DNA from: Nocardia higoensis
GTDB lineage: Bacteria; Actinomycetota; Actinomycetes; Mycobacteriales; Mycobacteriaceae
Length of the DNA: 64,000 nt
Assembly: GCF_015477835.1 (NCBI RefSeq)
Contig: NZ_JADLQN010000001.1
Coordinates: forward strand, 1,550,001-1,614,000
Reading direction: 5' to 3'
Shown here: in pieces, positions 9,447 through 19,176 of the stretch
How the letters are laid out: each line of letters begins with the position of its first letter
How positions within the stretch are numbered: the stretch's first letter is position 1
Notes under the pieces: generated by a model
Told to the model about the DNA's origin: nothing
Databases searched by the model: none
The model's input: the letters and a program-made list of their open reading frames with translations, nothing else
Position numbers and translations under genes: made by a program

Positions 9447-10101
9447 GCCCGAGCCCCACGACGATGTGGACGAAGCGATCCTGGATGCGGCACTCGCGCG
9501 CATCCTGCAGGTCGGCATCCGGCGCAGCAGCCTCGAGGACATCGCGCGCCGCGCCGGGGTCAGCCGCGTCACGATCCACCGGCGGTTCGGCGGCAAGGAC
9601 AATGTGGTCGAGGCGATGCTCGGCCGCGAGACCCGGCGCATGCTCGATGAGGTCACCGCCATCGCGACCACCGCCTCCGGCGTCGACGCCCAGATCGAGG
9701 AGACCATCCTCTACGTCCTGCTGCAGACCCGGATGCACCGCATGGTGACCGAACTGCTGCGCGTCGCCCCCGAGGAAGTACTGGGCTTCTACACCGTGCA
9801 GGGCGAGCGGCAGGTGCGCATGGGCATCGACTACATCGTCGACATGCTCGGGCACGCACGCGAACTCGGACTCATCGACGACTACGACATCGAACCGGTC
9901 GCGGAACTCGTCGCCCGCCTCGCCCATTCACTCATGCTCACACCGAACGGCGGTGGCGTCGACTTCACCGATCCGGCCGCCGCCCGCCATTTCGTCCGCA
10001 CAACCGTCGTGCCGCTGATGAAGCACGGAATCGCCACCGCAGCAAAGGAACACACCGATGACCGCCACCACACCACGACCGATTCCCACTCGGCACCCTG
10101 A
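9445..10101 (+). CDS. TetR family transcriptional regulator (autoregulated)
   Basis: 218 residues from ATG 9445. The N-terminal HTH (DEAILDAALARILQ, then SSLEDIARRAGVSRVTIHRRFGGKDNV) is a standard TetR DNA-binding domain, and the rest is a helical ligand-binding domain. An upstream in-frame ATG at 9418 is rejected because it lies in the operator and the promoter geometry places the transcript start near 9445. The gene overlaps the next, an MpaB-family oxygenase, by 44 bases, so repressor and enzyme are likely coexpressed and the enzyme's substrate may be the inducer (inference). Confidence 0.9.
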   Translation: MPEPHDDVDEAILDAALARILQVGIRRSSLEDIARRAGVSRVTIHRRFGGKDNVVEAMLGRETRRMLDEVTAIATTASGVDAQIEETILYVLLQTRMHRMVTELLRVAPEEVLGFYTVQGERQVRMGIDYIVDMLGHARELGLIDDYDIEPVAELVARLAHSLMLTPNGGGVDFTDPAAARHFVRTTVVPLMKHGIATAAKEHTDDRHHTTTDSHSAP

Positions 10102-11287
10102 CAGCCCGCGCAAGGTTCCCGGCCTCGGTCCGTTCGCGAAGCTGCTCGGCATCGGCGATCCCGACGAGCAACAGTGGCGCAGGCTGGGCGAATCGCTGCT
10201 CGTCGGCGACAAGCCGATGGACGATCTCGTCGAGTGGATGTACGCCGAGGGCATGGGCACGACGCGCCCGATGTTCGACAGGGCGCTCGAGGTCGGCATC
10301 GACAACGTGCCCGGTGCGCCGGAGCCGCTGCGGCGCTTCTTCGCCGAGGTCGAGGCCACACCGGACTGGGTCGATCAGGACCTGCTGCGCCGGGGCGAGC
10401 GGGTGTACCGCTCCGGCGGCAACGACGCGCTGTACTTCGCCCGCGACGTCTCCTTCGTCGGCGGCTATCTCGCCTCCGGTTTCAACAAGACGCTCCTGCG
10501 CACCGGCGCCCTGGAGAAGGGACCCGGCAAGCGTTTCGCCGAGACCCTGACCTGGGCGATGGACGTCTCCTCGGTGAACGGCATGGCGCGCTACGGGCGC
10601 GGATACCGCTCCACGCTGCATGTGCGCTTCATCCATTCGATGGTGCGCCGCCACGTCGAGGCGATGCCGGACTGGCGCACCGACGACTGGGGCCTGCCGA
10701 TCAATCAGACCGACATGGCCGCGACGCTGGTCGGCGCCCTGCTCGCCCCGTTCGTCGGCGGCATGGCCATGGGCATCGTGCCCTCGCGCGCGGACATCGT
10801 CGCCGCCGCGCACCTGACCCGCTACGTCGGCTGGCTGATCGGCGTGGAAGACCAGTGGCTGCCGCACGGTTTCCGCGACGGCGTGCGCATTCTCAACCAC
10901 TGCATGACGGCCATCACCAACCCCGACGACACCAGCAGGCAACTGGCCCTCCCGATGGCCGACGACCCCCTCAACTGGCATTACCGCAATCTGCCCGGCC
11001 TGCGCGGCCGGATCGCGCGGGCCCAGCACCTGTCGGTCGCCGGCACCTTTCTCGGCCCGAAGGCCATGCGTGTGCTCGGCCTGCCCGCCTACATGCCGCC
11101 GTGGTACCCGGCGCTGCGGATCCCGATCAACCTCGCCAACAGCCTCGCCAATGCCGTGGTGCCCGGTCAGCGTGACCGTGCCGCCGTGCGTGGGCGCCAG
11201 GCGCAGGAGGCGTTCGTGCGTCTGCTGACCGGGGAGGACGCGGCCACCATCGGCGAGTCCGCGCCCGCGATGGACAAGTCCGCCTGA
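10058..11287 (+). CDS. Oxygenase MpaB family protein (DUF2236, Lcp-like)
   Basis: 409 residues of the DUF2236/MpaB family, which includes the haem b latex-clearing oxygenase Lcp and fungal MpaB. Conserved features visible are the N-terminal region PGAPEPLRRFFAEVEATPDWVD, a FARDVSFVGGY segment and RFIHSMVRRHV, whose His and Arg fit the haem-pocket helix. No signal peptide is seen, unlike secreted Lcp. AAAGGA precedes the ATG by about 8 bases. It overlaps the TetR gene and ends at a striking double hairpin. The substrate is unknown; an oxidised hydrophobic compound is a guess from the family. Confidence 0.85.
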   Translation: MTATTPRPIPTRHPDSPRKVPGLGPFAKLLGIGDPDEQQWRRLGESLLVGDKPMDDLVEWMYAEGMGTTRPMFDRALEVGIDNVPGAPEPLRRFFAEVEATPDWVDQDLLRRGERVYRSGGNDALYFARDVSFVGGYLASGFNKTLLRTGALEKGPGKRFAETLTWAMDVSSVNGMARYGRGYRSTLHVRFIHSMVRRHVEAMPDWRTDDWGLPINQTDMAATLVGALLAPFVGGMAMGIVPSRADIVAAAHLTRYVGWLIGVEDQWLPHGFRDGVRILNHCMTAITNPDDTSRQLALPMADDPLNWHYRNLPGLRGRIARAQHLSVAGTFLGPKAMRVLGLPAYMPPWYPALRIPINLANSLANAVVPGQRDRAAVRGRQAQEAFVRLLTGEDAATIGESAPAMDKSA

Positions 11288-11304
11288 TTCCTCGACGGTC
11301 ACGC

Positions 11305-11398
11305 ACGGGGCCATACCACTGCGCGGTGTGGCCCCGTCTCGGGCCACACCGCAGGCGTACAGCCGGTGCCCGTCCGGCGGCACCGGCTGTACGCCTGC
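11305..11398. terminator. Tandem, partly competing hairpins between convergent genes
   Basis: Three stems can form. Stem A pairs 11305-11317 with 11325-11337 (13 bp, one wobble). Stem B pairs 11323-11334 with 11341-11352 (12 bp, perfect, loop CGTCTC). Stem C pairs 11351-11370 with 11379-11398 (20 bp, perfect, 8-base loop). A and B use the same bases and exclude each other. They lie between the ends of the oxygenase gene (+) and the nitronate monooxygenase gene (-), so the simplest reading is a bidirectional terminator. No T tract is present. Confidence 0.75.
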
Positions 11399-11417
11399 CG
11401 ACCTCCGCACCGGTCGG

Positions 11418-12383
11418 TCAGCCGACCAGCAGACGCTCGCGCGCGGCCGCGTACTCGGCGGCGAGCTGGTCGACCACCTTCGCGGTGGGCCGGATCTCGG
11501 CGACGCCGCCGACCCCGTGACCCGCGCCCCAGATGTCGCGCCACGCCTTCGCGCCGACGACCTCCCCGTCGCCGAAGTCCATCGTCGCGGCTTCGCTGGC
11601 CGCGAGCGCCTCGGGATCGATGCCCGCGGCCACGATGCTCGGCCGCAGGTAGTTGCCGTGCACGCCGGTGAAGCGGTCGGTGTAGACGATGTCGGCGGCC
11701 GAGGAGTCCACGATCATCTGCTTGTACTCCGTCGCCGCGTTGGCCTCGTCGGTGGCGATGAACATCGACCCGATATAGGCGAAATCGGCACCCGCTGCCT
11801 GGGCGGCGAGCACCGACCGGCCGTGCGCGATCGAGCCCGACAGCGCCAGCGGCCCGTCGAACCAGGAACGGATCTCCTGGACCAGGGCGAACGGCGACTG
11901 GGTGCCCGCGTGCCCGCCCGCGCCCGCGGCGACGGCGATGAGCCCGTCAGCGCCTTTGTCGATCGCCTTGCGCGCGAAGGCGTCGTGGATCACGTCGTGC
12001 AACACCACACCGCCGTAGGCGTGGATGCGCTCGTTGACATCCGGTCGCGCGCCCAGCGAGGTGATGACCACCGGCACCTGGAACTCCTCGACGACCCGCA
12101 GGTCCTCTTCCAGCCGGTCGTTGCTCTTGTGCACGATCAGGTTCACCGCGTACGGCGCGCTCGGTGACTCCGGGTGCGCGGCGTCGTGGGCGGCCAGCGC
12201 CTCGGTGATCCTGTTCAGCCAGACCCGCAGCTCCGATTGCGGGCGGGCGTTGAGGGACGGGAACGAGCCGATCACCCCGGCCGAACACTGGGCGATCACC
12301 AGATCCGGGGTGGACACGATGAACATCGGCGAGGCGATCACCGGCAGGCGGAGTCGGTCACGCAGGACGCTGGGCAGGCTCAT
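11418..12383 (-). CDS. Nitronate monooxygenase / FMN-dependent 2-nitropropane dioxygenase family
   Basis: 321 residues form a TIM-barrel flavoprotein. Family marks are VIASPMFIVSTPDLVIAQ at the N-terminus, the FMN phosphate loops GLIAVAAGAGGHAG and LSGSIAHGRSVLAAQAAGA, and a glycine-rich region near IGSMFIATDEA. Such enzymes oxidise alkyl nitronates or act as NAD(P)H:quinone oxidoreductases. The catalytic His of class I enzymes may correspond to the H of GGHAG. It is transcribed toward the oxygenase gene and away from the small FDOR-like gene. The natural substrate cannot be fixed from sequence. Confidence 0.85.
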   Translation of the reverse strand: MSLPSVLRDRLRLPVIASPMFIVSTPDLVIAQCSAGVIGSFPSLNARPQSELRVWLNRITEALAAHDAAHPESPSAPYAVNLIVHKSNDRLEEDLRVVEEFQVPVVITSLGARPDVNERIHAYGGVVLHDVIHDAFARKAIDKGADGLIAVAAGAGGHAGTQSPFALVQEIRSWFDGPLALSGSIAHGRSVLAAQAAGADFAYIGSMFIATDEANAATEYKQMIVDSSAADIVYTDRFTGVHGNYLRPSIVAAGIDPEALAASEAATMDFGDGEVVGAKAWRDIWGAGHGVGGVAEIRPTAKVVDQLAAEYAAARERLLVG

Positions 12384-12527
12384 GGAACATCCTAGAAAGC
12401 GGCTGAAGCGGTCGGATCGAGCATAAGCGGCACGGTCGTATCAGTTCTCGGCGCGATGCCCGTCCCCGCTTGCCCGCCGACTAGGGTGATCTTCATCGGG
12501 GGGTGTTCCGCCGGCGAGGAGGAGAAC

Positions 12528-12884
12528 GTGGAAGCGAAGAAGGCGGCCGGAGCCGCACTGCACGGATTCAACACCGGGCTGGGCTTCCTGCTCGACACTC
12601 CACTGGTCGGCCCGCTGCTGAGCAAGGGATTGGCGACCATCACCTACGTCGGTCGCCGCTCCGGGAAGACCTTCAGCACACCCGTCGGATATCGCCGCGT
12701 CGGCGACGACATCGTCATCGGCGTCGCCATGCCGGACAAGAAGAACTGGTGGCGCAACTTCCTCGACGACGGCGCGCCGATCACGGTACGCATCAACGGC
12801 ATCGACCGGCGCGGCCACGCCGTGACGACGCGCGACGAGCGCGGCGGGGTGTCGGTGCGGGTGCGCTTCAGCGCGCAGGGCTGA
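12528..12884 (+). CDS. F420/flavin split-barrel (DDN/DUF385-like) small protein
   Basis: 118 residues from GTG 12528, chosen because GAGGAGG lies directly upstream; a longer frame back to 12456 has no such signal. The segment YVGRRSGKTFSTPVGYRRVGDDIVI is close to the TxGRKSGxxRxTPL motif of deazaflavin-dependent nitroreductase-like proteins, followed by WWRNFLDDGAPITVRI as in that family. Proteins of this type bind F420, FMN or haem, but several small ones have no proven activity. A TAGGGT box at 12482-12487 could be its -10. The assignment is to fold, not reaction. Confidence 0.7.
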   Translation: MEAKKAAGAALHGFNTGLGFLLDTPLVGPLLSKGLATITYVGRRSGKTFSTPVGYRRVGDDIVIGVAMPDKKNWWRNFLDDGAPITVRINGIDRRGHAVTTRDERGGVSVRVRFSAQG

Positions 12885-13027
12885 CCGGCCGCTCCGAAGA
12901 ACCGGGTTTCGACCGCCGCCCGCCGGGAACTCCGCCTCCGACCTGCGGACTCGCGCGTTTCCCTGTCGGGTGTGCGCACCTCGGCCCCGGCGCGCGGCCC
13001 GCGCCGGCATGCACAGGAGGCGACGGC

Positions 13028-13495
13028 ATGGCGACCGACGGCACGGCGACCGATCGATCCGGTGAAGACGGCCCCGCGCCCCGCCACCGCCGCCCCGATG
13101 GAGTCGACGACCTCACCGTGGAAGCCGCGGGCAAGCTGTCCGAGGCGCTGGAGGTCACCGAGCGGGCGCGCGGGCACCTGTATTCGTTCCACCAATTGAC
13201 CGGCGGGGCGGATTTCCTGCTCGACGAAGCCACCGACCTGTTCCGCCGAGCCGGTCACCCCGACATCGCCGAGCGGATCGCGACCGAACTGATCGGCCGC
13301 AACGTTCTGCCCGGCCGGTGGACGTTCCAGATCGTCGAGGACTACGACGAGGGTTACTACGCCCTGTTCCGCGACACCGAACGGCAGGTCCGCGACGAAT
13401 TGCTGGACGGCCGCACCCACCTGTACGAGGCCGAACTCAAGGAGGCGCGGCGCACCCGCGGCCGCACCGGGCACGAGGCGACGCCCGCCGAGTGA
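13028..13495 (+). CDS. Conserved actinobacterial protein of unknown function
   Basis: 155 residues. The first 25 are polar and disordered (GTATDRSGEDGPAPRHRRPDG); the remainder is mostly helical: LTVEAAGKLSEALEVTERARGHLYSFHQLTG, DEATDLFRRAGHPDIAERI and a charged tail. Conserved-looking FHQLTGGAD and DEGYYALFRDTERQVRDELLDGRTHLYEAELKEARR could bind a metal or partner, but I recognise no catalytic motif. AGGAGG lies about 7 bases before the ATG, a strong signal that decides this start. Similar proteins are common in Nocardia and Mycobacterium as far as I recall. Confidence 0.75.
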   Translation: MATDGTATDRSGEDGPAPRHRRPDGVDDLTVEAAGKLSEALEVTERARGHLYSFHQLTGGADFLLDEATDLFRRAGHPDIAERIATELIGRNVLPGRWTFQIVEDYDEGYYALFRDTERQVRDELLDGRTHLYEAELKEARRTRGRTGHEATPAE

Positions 13496-13599
13496 ACGAT
13501 TCCACCTCGGCAACGGGAGCTAACATCCAGCAGCACACCGGCGTAGCGTGGCGCATACGGCATCTTCCTTCGGCTACAACCACGACCACGGAGGACACC

Positions 13600-13902
13600 A
13601 TGACCACTGCCGCGCATCAAGAACACACCGGACATACCCACGTCCACGGCGAAGGCTGCGGCCACGTCGCGGTCCCGCACGGCGACCACGTCGACTACGC
13701 CCACGAGGGCCACCTCCATCGCGCCCACGACGGCCACTTCGACGAGTGCCAGCCGCCGCAGGGCCATCATCCGCACGAGGGCCACGACCACGTCCACGGC
13801 GAAGGCTGCGGCCACGTCGCGGTCCCGCACGGCGATCACGTCGACTACATCCACGACGGCTGCAGGCACGCGGCCCACGAGGGGCACTACGACGAGCACT
13901 GA
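13600..13902 (+). CDS. Histidine-rich metal-binding protein with internal duplication
   Basis: 100 residues with 27 His and 4 Cys (20, 50, 70, 88). Two 50-residue units repeat the block HVHGEGCGHVAVPHGDHVDY (14-33 and 64-83), each followed by a HxxHxxH-type segment (HLHRAHDGH; CRHAAHEGH). No signal peptide or membrane helix is seen, so it is probably a cytosolic Zn, Ni or Cu buffer or chaperone; similar short actinobacterial proteins are sometimes mislabelled zinc permeases. The ATG at 13600 is preceded by GGAGG. No clear Zur box was found in the 100 bases before it. Which metal it binds is unknown. Confidence 0.8.
   Translation: MTTAAHQEHTGHTHVHGEGCGHVAVPHGDHVDYAHEGHLHRAHDGHFDECQPPQGHHPHEGHDHVHGEGCGHVAVPHGDHVDYIHDGCRHAAHEGHYDEH
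13639..13848 (+). repeat. 60-bp direct repeat inside the His-rich gene
   Basis: The 60-base blocks 13639-13698 and 13789-13848 differ at one base only (C at 13686, T at 13836) and are exactly 150 bases apart. This near-identity at DNA level, synonymous at the differing site, indicates a recent duplication or gene conversion within the gene. Recombination between copies could delete or add one metal-binding unit. Confidence 0.9.
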
Positions 13903-13916
13903 GCGGTAACAGACGA

Positions 13917-14408
13917 TCACACTGCCTGGACGTACCAGTCCAGGGGTCCGGCGTCGTCGGTGACGATGCTGCGCAGGAATTTGAACCTCGCCCGGCGTGC
14001 CACCGCCACCGACGACGAGTTCGCCGGATCGGTCCGCAGCACCACTTCCTCGGCCATACCGCTGGCGGCCATGTATCGGCAGCCCAGGATCACCGCGCGG
14101 GTCGCCAGGCCGCGCCCGCGCCAGGGTGGATCGACGGCATAGCTGAATTCCGCCTGATCGTCACGCAGGTAGGGCGCTTCGGCGCGCACTCCAAAGGTGC
14201 CCACGACCTGGTTCTCGGCGAGCAGCACGATCTCGTAGATCTCCAGCGGATCCGATTCCGGCGAGCCCACGGTCACGGGTGGGGCGGCCGACTCCGGGCC
14301 GAGCAGGTGCGGCCGGCCGGGAGCAGCCGGCCGCAGGGCGATGATGCCGTCCGAGAGGTGCACCCCTTCATGATCAGCATTGCCCTCACCCGAACAACTC
14401 GCCGACAC
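13917..14408 (-). CDS. GNAT family N-acetyltransferase
   Basis: 163 residues. The acetyl-CoA pyrophosphate loop reads DPPWRGRGLATRAV, a good Q/RxxGxG/A motif, preceded by AEFSYAVD and followed by the NSSSVAVARRARFKFLRS helix typical of RimJ/RimL-like acetyltransferases. The first 35 residues (GEGNADHEGVHLSDGIIALRP) include ligand-facing strand 1. It faces the His-rich gene convergently with only 14 bases between stops. The acceptor, whether amino acid, peptide or small molecule, is unknown. Confidence 0.85.
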   Translation of the reverse strand: MSASCSGEGNADHEGVHLSDGIIALRPAAPGRPHLLGPESAAPPVTVGSPESDPLEIYEIVLLAENQVVGTFGVRAEAPYLRDDQAEFSYAVDPPWRGRGLATRAVILGCRYMAASGMAEEVVLRTDPANSSSVAVARRARFKFLRSIVTDDAGPLDWYVQAV

Positions 14409-14414
14409 GCCGAT

Positions 14415-14843
14415 TCAGTCGATCGTATTGGCGGTGCACCCGGAAACGGACACCTGCGCGGGACGCGGCTGGGCACTGCCGAGATCCGGGAACGGGGGCG
14501 CGCTGTCCCCCAGCGAGGCGATCGCGGCTTGCTCGGCCTCGGCACGCGAAGGTCCTGCGGCCCAACCGAATCGGCCGTCCGCGCCCCGCGCGATGGCCCC
14601 ACACGAATCGGTGATGTGCAGGACCAGATCGCAGTCGTAGACGCCGCACTCGCGGATCGCGTGGGCATCGGCGACGACGCGGCTGGGGTGGCCGACCGCG
14701 GCCACCGTCCTGCCGGTACTCGGCGACAGTGCCAGCGTCCCGTAGGACGGCGCGGCGGCAGCTGACGAACCGGCGCCCACCAAGCCGGTCACGGCGCCGG
14801 CGGACACGACCGCCGCGAGGGCGGTCTTACGCAACAAAGACAA
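14415..14843 (-). CDS. Secreted DUF4189 domain protein
   Basis: From TTG 14843 the protein has 142 residues, beginning MSLLRKTALAAVVSAGAVTG, a signal peptide with likely cleavage after AAA (residues about 28-35). The mature part has GTLALSPSTGRTVAAVGHPSR and four Cys (ECGVYDC, DSCG, SGC), fitting the disulfide-rich DUF4189 domain of exported mycobacterial and nocardial proteins. The TTG start is chosen because GGGGAG lies 6 bases upstream and the signal peptide then begins correctly; longer in-frame starts would bury it. That ribosome binding site sits inside a perfect hairpin. Function unknown. Confidence 0.8.
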   Translation of the reverse strand: MSLLRKTALAAVVSAGAVTGLVGAGSSAAAAPSYGTLALSPSTGRTVAAVGHPSRVVADAHAIRECGVYDCDLVLHITDSCGAIARGADGRFGWAAGPSRAEAEQAAIASLGDSAPPFPDLGSAQPRPAQVSVSGCTANTID

Positions 14844-14845
14844 CG

Positions 14846-14883
14846 AGATCTCCCCGTCTGTAGGAAAACAAGCGGGGAGATCT
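14846..14883 (-). promoter_or_regulatory. Hairpin that sequesters the DUF4189 ribosome binding site
   Basis: A perfect 11-bp inverted repeat, AGATCTCCCCG at 14846-14856 and CGGGGAGATCT at 14873-14883, encloses a 16-base AT-rich loop. In the transcript the downstream arm contains the GGGGAG Shine-Dalgarno and ends three bases before the TTG start codon. If formed in mRNA it would block initiation, so expression could depend on temperature, a protein or another RNA. As DNA it could instead be an operator palindrome. Confidence 0.65.
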
Positions 14884-14943
14884 TCGCCGAGAACATCCGA
14901 ATTGTCCATAACCGCGCACGATCCACGCGTGGGCCGAACCGTG

Positions 14944-15333
14944 TCAGACGGTGAAGCCCAGGGCACGCAACTGCTCACGGCCGTCGTCGGTGATCTTGTC
15001 CGGACCCCACGGCGGGATCCAGACCCAGTTGATCTCCAGATCCTCGACCAGGCCGCTGCGCACCAGAGCGTTGCGGGACTGGTCTTCGATGACGTCGGTC
15101 AGCGGGCAGGCCGCCGAGGTGAGCGTCATGTCCAGCTTGGCGACGTCGTTCTCGACGCGCAGTCCGTAGACCAGGCCGAGATCGACGACATTGATGCCGA
15201 GCTCGGGGTCGACGACATCGCGCATCGCCTCCTCGAGGTCTTCGAGCAGCTGGGCTTCCTCGGCCGACAACTCGGCCTGCGCGCCGCTCTCCGCCGTGAC
15301 AGTGGCCTGCTCGGCCGCCGGTGTCTCACTCAT
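14944..15333 (-). CDS. sufT: SufT-like metal-sulfur cluster assembly factor (MIP18/DUF59)
   Basis: 129 residues, the last gene of the SUF operon. After an acidic Ala-rich N-terminus comes the DUF59 domain: MRDVVDPELGINVVDLGLVYGL and MTLTSAACPLTDVIEDQ, including the conserved Cys of TSAACPL. Such proteins help Fe-S cluster maturation or delivery, mainly under high demand. The ATG overlaps the sufU stop by ATGA (15330-15333), so it is translationally coupled. Equivalent to Rv1466 by position and family. Confidence 0.9.
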   Translation of the reverse strand: MSETPAAEQATVTAESGAQAELSAEEAQLLEDLEEAMRDVVDPELGINVVDLGLVYGLRVENDVAKLDMTLTSAACPLTDVIEDQSRNALVRSGLVEDLEINWVWIPPWGPDKITDDGREQLRALGFTV

Positions 15334-15836
15334 GGGCGTTCCCCGTTTCCGCTCGGGAGTTCGGTCTCGATTTCGTCAGGAGAGGAAGGCGACGCAGAGG
15401 TTTCCGAGGCGATCCGGATCACCGCGTCTTTGAAGGCCAGCCATCCCAGCAGCGCGCACTTCACCCGTGCCGGGTACTTCGAGACGCCCGACAGCGCGAC
15501 GCCGTCGCCGAGCAGTTCCTCGTCGCCCTCGATGGTGCCGCGGCTGGAGATCATCTCGTTGAACGCGTCCACGGTCTTCAGCGCCTGCTGCACCGGCAGG
15601 CCGATGACCTGATCGGTGAGGATCGAGGTCGCGGCCTGGCTGATCGAGCAGCCCTGACCGTCGTAGGACACGTCGGCGACATCGCCGTCGACCAGATGCA
15701 CCCGCAGGGTGACCTCGTCGCCGCAGGTGGGGTTGACGTGATGTACTTCCGCGCCGAACGGCTCGCGCAGGCCCCGGTGATGCGGGTGTTTGTAGTGGTC
15801 CAGGATGACTTCCTGGTACATCTGCTCCATACGCAT
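15330..15836 (-). CDS. sufU: SufU, zinc-dependent sulfur relay protein of the SUF system
   Basis: 168 residues from ATG 15836 (MRMEQMYQEVILDHYKHP); a GTG at 15854 would add six residues overlapping sufS and is less like known SufU. Zinc ligands C38 and D40 (CGDEV), C63 (GQGCSISQA) and C127 (VKCALLGW) are all present. SufU accepts persulfide sulfur from SufS by zinc-ligand exchange and passes it to SufBCD. The insertion between the second and third ligands (about residues 85 to 120) is typical of SufU and separates it from IscU. Confidence 0.93.
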   Translation of the reverse strand: MRMEQMYQEVILDHYKHPHHRGLREPFGAEVHHVNPTCGDEVTLRVHLVDGDVADVSYDGQGCSISQAATSILTDQVIGLPVQQALKTVDAFNEMISSRGTIEGDEELLGDGVALSGVSKYPARVKCALLGWLAFKDAVIRIASETSASPSSPDEIETELPSGNGERP

Positions 15837-15840
15837 GGGT

Positions 15841-17935
<2,095 letters not shown>

Positions 17936-17970
17936 GGAGTTCCTTTGCGGGGAGGGAAGTTTCGTGGGTG

Positions 17971-19176
17971 TCAGACGCCGATCGCGGCGAGCTCGGCCTC
18001 GATGGCCGCCTCGAGCCGCTCCCTGACCTCGGGCACCGCGATCTTCTGGATGATCTCGTGGAAGAAGCCGCGCACCACCAGGCGGCGGGCGGCCTCCTCG
18101 GAGATGCCGCGGGCGCGCAGGTAGAACAGCTGCTCGTCGTCGAACCGGCCGGTCGCCGAGGCGTGTCCGGCACCGACGATCTCGCCGGTCTCGATCTCGA
18201 GGTTGGGCACCGAGTCCGCGCGCGCGCCGTCGGTGAGCACCAGGTTGCGGTTCAGTTCGAAGGTGTCGGTGCCCTCGGCGGCCGCGCGGATCAGCACGTC
18301 GCCGACCCAGACCGTGCGGGCATCGCCCTTCGGCGACTTCGGATCGCCTTGCAGCGCACCCTTGTACAGCACGTTGGACTTGCAGTGCGGCACCGAGTGG
18401 TCGACGAGCAGGCGCTGTTCGAAGTGCTGGCCCGCGTCGGCGAAGTACAGGCCGAGCAGTTCGGCGTCGCCGCCGGGGCCGTCGTAGGTCACGGTGCCGG
18501 TCAGGCGCACCAGGTCGCCGCCCAGGGTGACCGCGGCGTGACGCAGGGTGGCGTCGCGGCCCAGCCGCGCGTGATGGGCGGTGGCGTGCACAGCGTCGTC
18601 GGCCCAGTCGTGGATCACGACGACATCGAGCCGGGCGCTGTCGCCGAGCACGAATTCCACGTTCTCCGCGTAGGTTCCGCTGCCGCGGTAGTCGACAACC
18701 ACGGTGGCGACGGCGAAATCGCCGAGCCGGATCTGCAGGTGGCCGTAGGCTGTCCTGCCCTCACCCGGTCCGGTGACGGTGACGGTGATCGGCTGCCCCA
18801 GCTCGATCTCCTTGCCGACCGACACGATGGTCGCCGACTCGAAACCGGAGTACGCCTGCGCCGCGACGCGATCGGCGGGCACACCCGCCGCGCCGAGGCG
18901 CTCGTCGGTGCGATCGACCGTCTCGGTGGTCACGCCGTCGGCGGGGGTCACCTCGACGGCGATCTGCCCGTCGCGCACGGCGGTGCCGTCGTGCAGACCG
19001 CGCAGACGGCGGATCGGGGTGAAGCGCCACGCCTCGTCACGGCCCGTGGGCACCTCGAAGGCGTTCACGTCGAACGAGGTGAACACCTCGCCCTTGTTGA
19101 CGGCCGGTGTGCGCGCCTCGGAAAGATTCGAAGGAAGCACGGCGGTATTGCTGGATTCGCTCGCGAGCTCGCTCAT
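17971..19176 (-). CDS. sufD: SufD subunit of the Fe-S assembly scaffold
   Basis: 401 residues of the SufB/SufD beta-helix family: a variable N-terminal region ending in [17 protein letters not shown], a right-handed beta-helix core (for example [29 protein letters not shown]), and the C-terminal SufC-binding helices [19 protein letters not shown]. It abuts sufB exactly (TGA followed by ATG). SufD pairs with SufB; their interface is the proposed site of cluster formation. Confidence 0.95.
   Translation of the reverse strand: MSELASESSNTAVLPSNLSEARTPAVNKGEVFTSFDVNAFEVPTGRDEAWRFTPIRRLRGLHDGTAVRDGQIAVEVTPADGVTTETVDRTDERLGAAGVPADRVAAQAYSGFESATIVSVGKEIELGQPITVTVTGPGEGRTAYGHLQIRLGDFAVATVVVDYRGSGTYAENVEFVLGDSARLDVVVIHDWADDAVHATAHHARLGRDATLRHAAVTLGGDLVRLTGTVTYDGPGGDAELLGLYFADAGQHFEQRLLVDHSVPHCKSNVLYKGALQGDPKSPKGDARTVWVGDVLIRAAAEGTDTFELNRNLVLTDGARADSVPNLEIETGEIVGAGHASATGRFDDEQLFYLRARGISEEAARRLVVRGFFHEIIQKIAVPEVRERLEAAIEAELAAIGV

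Noticed and set aside
13639..13848. Possible CRISPR-like repeat
   Set aside because: Only two copies, inside a coding frame, without spacer pattern or cas genes.
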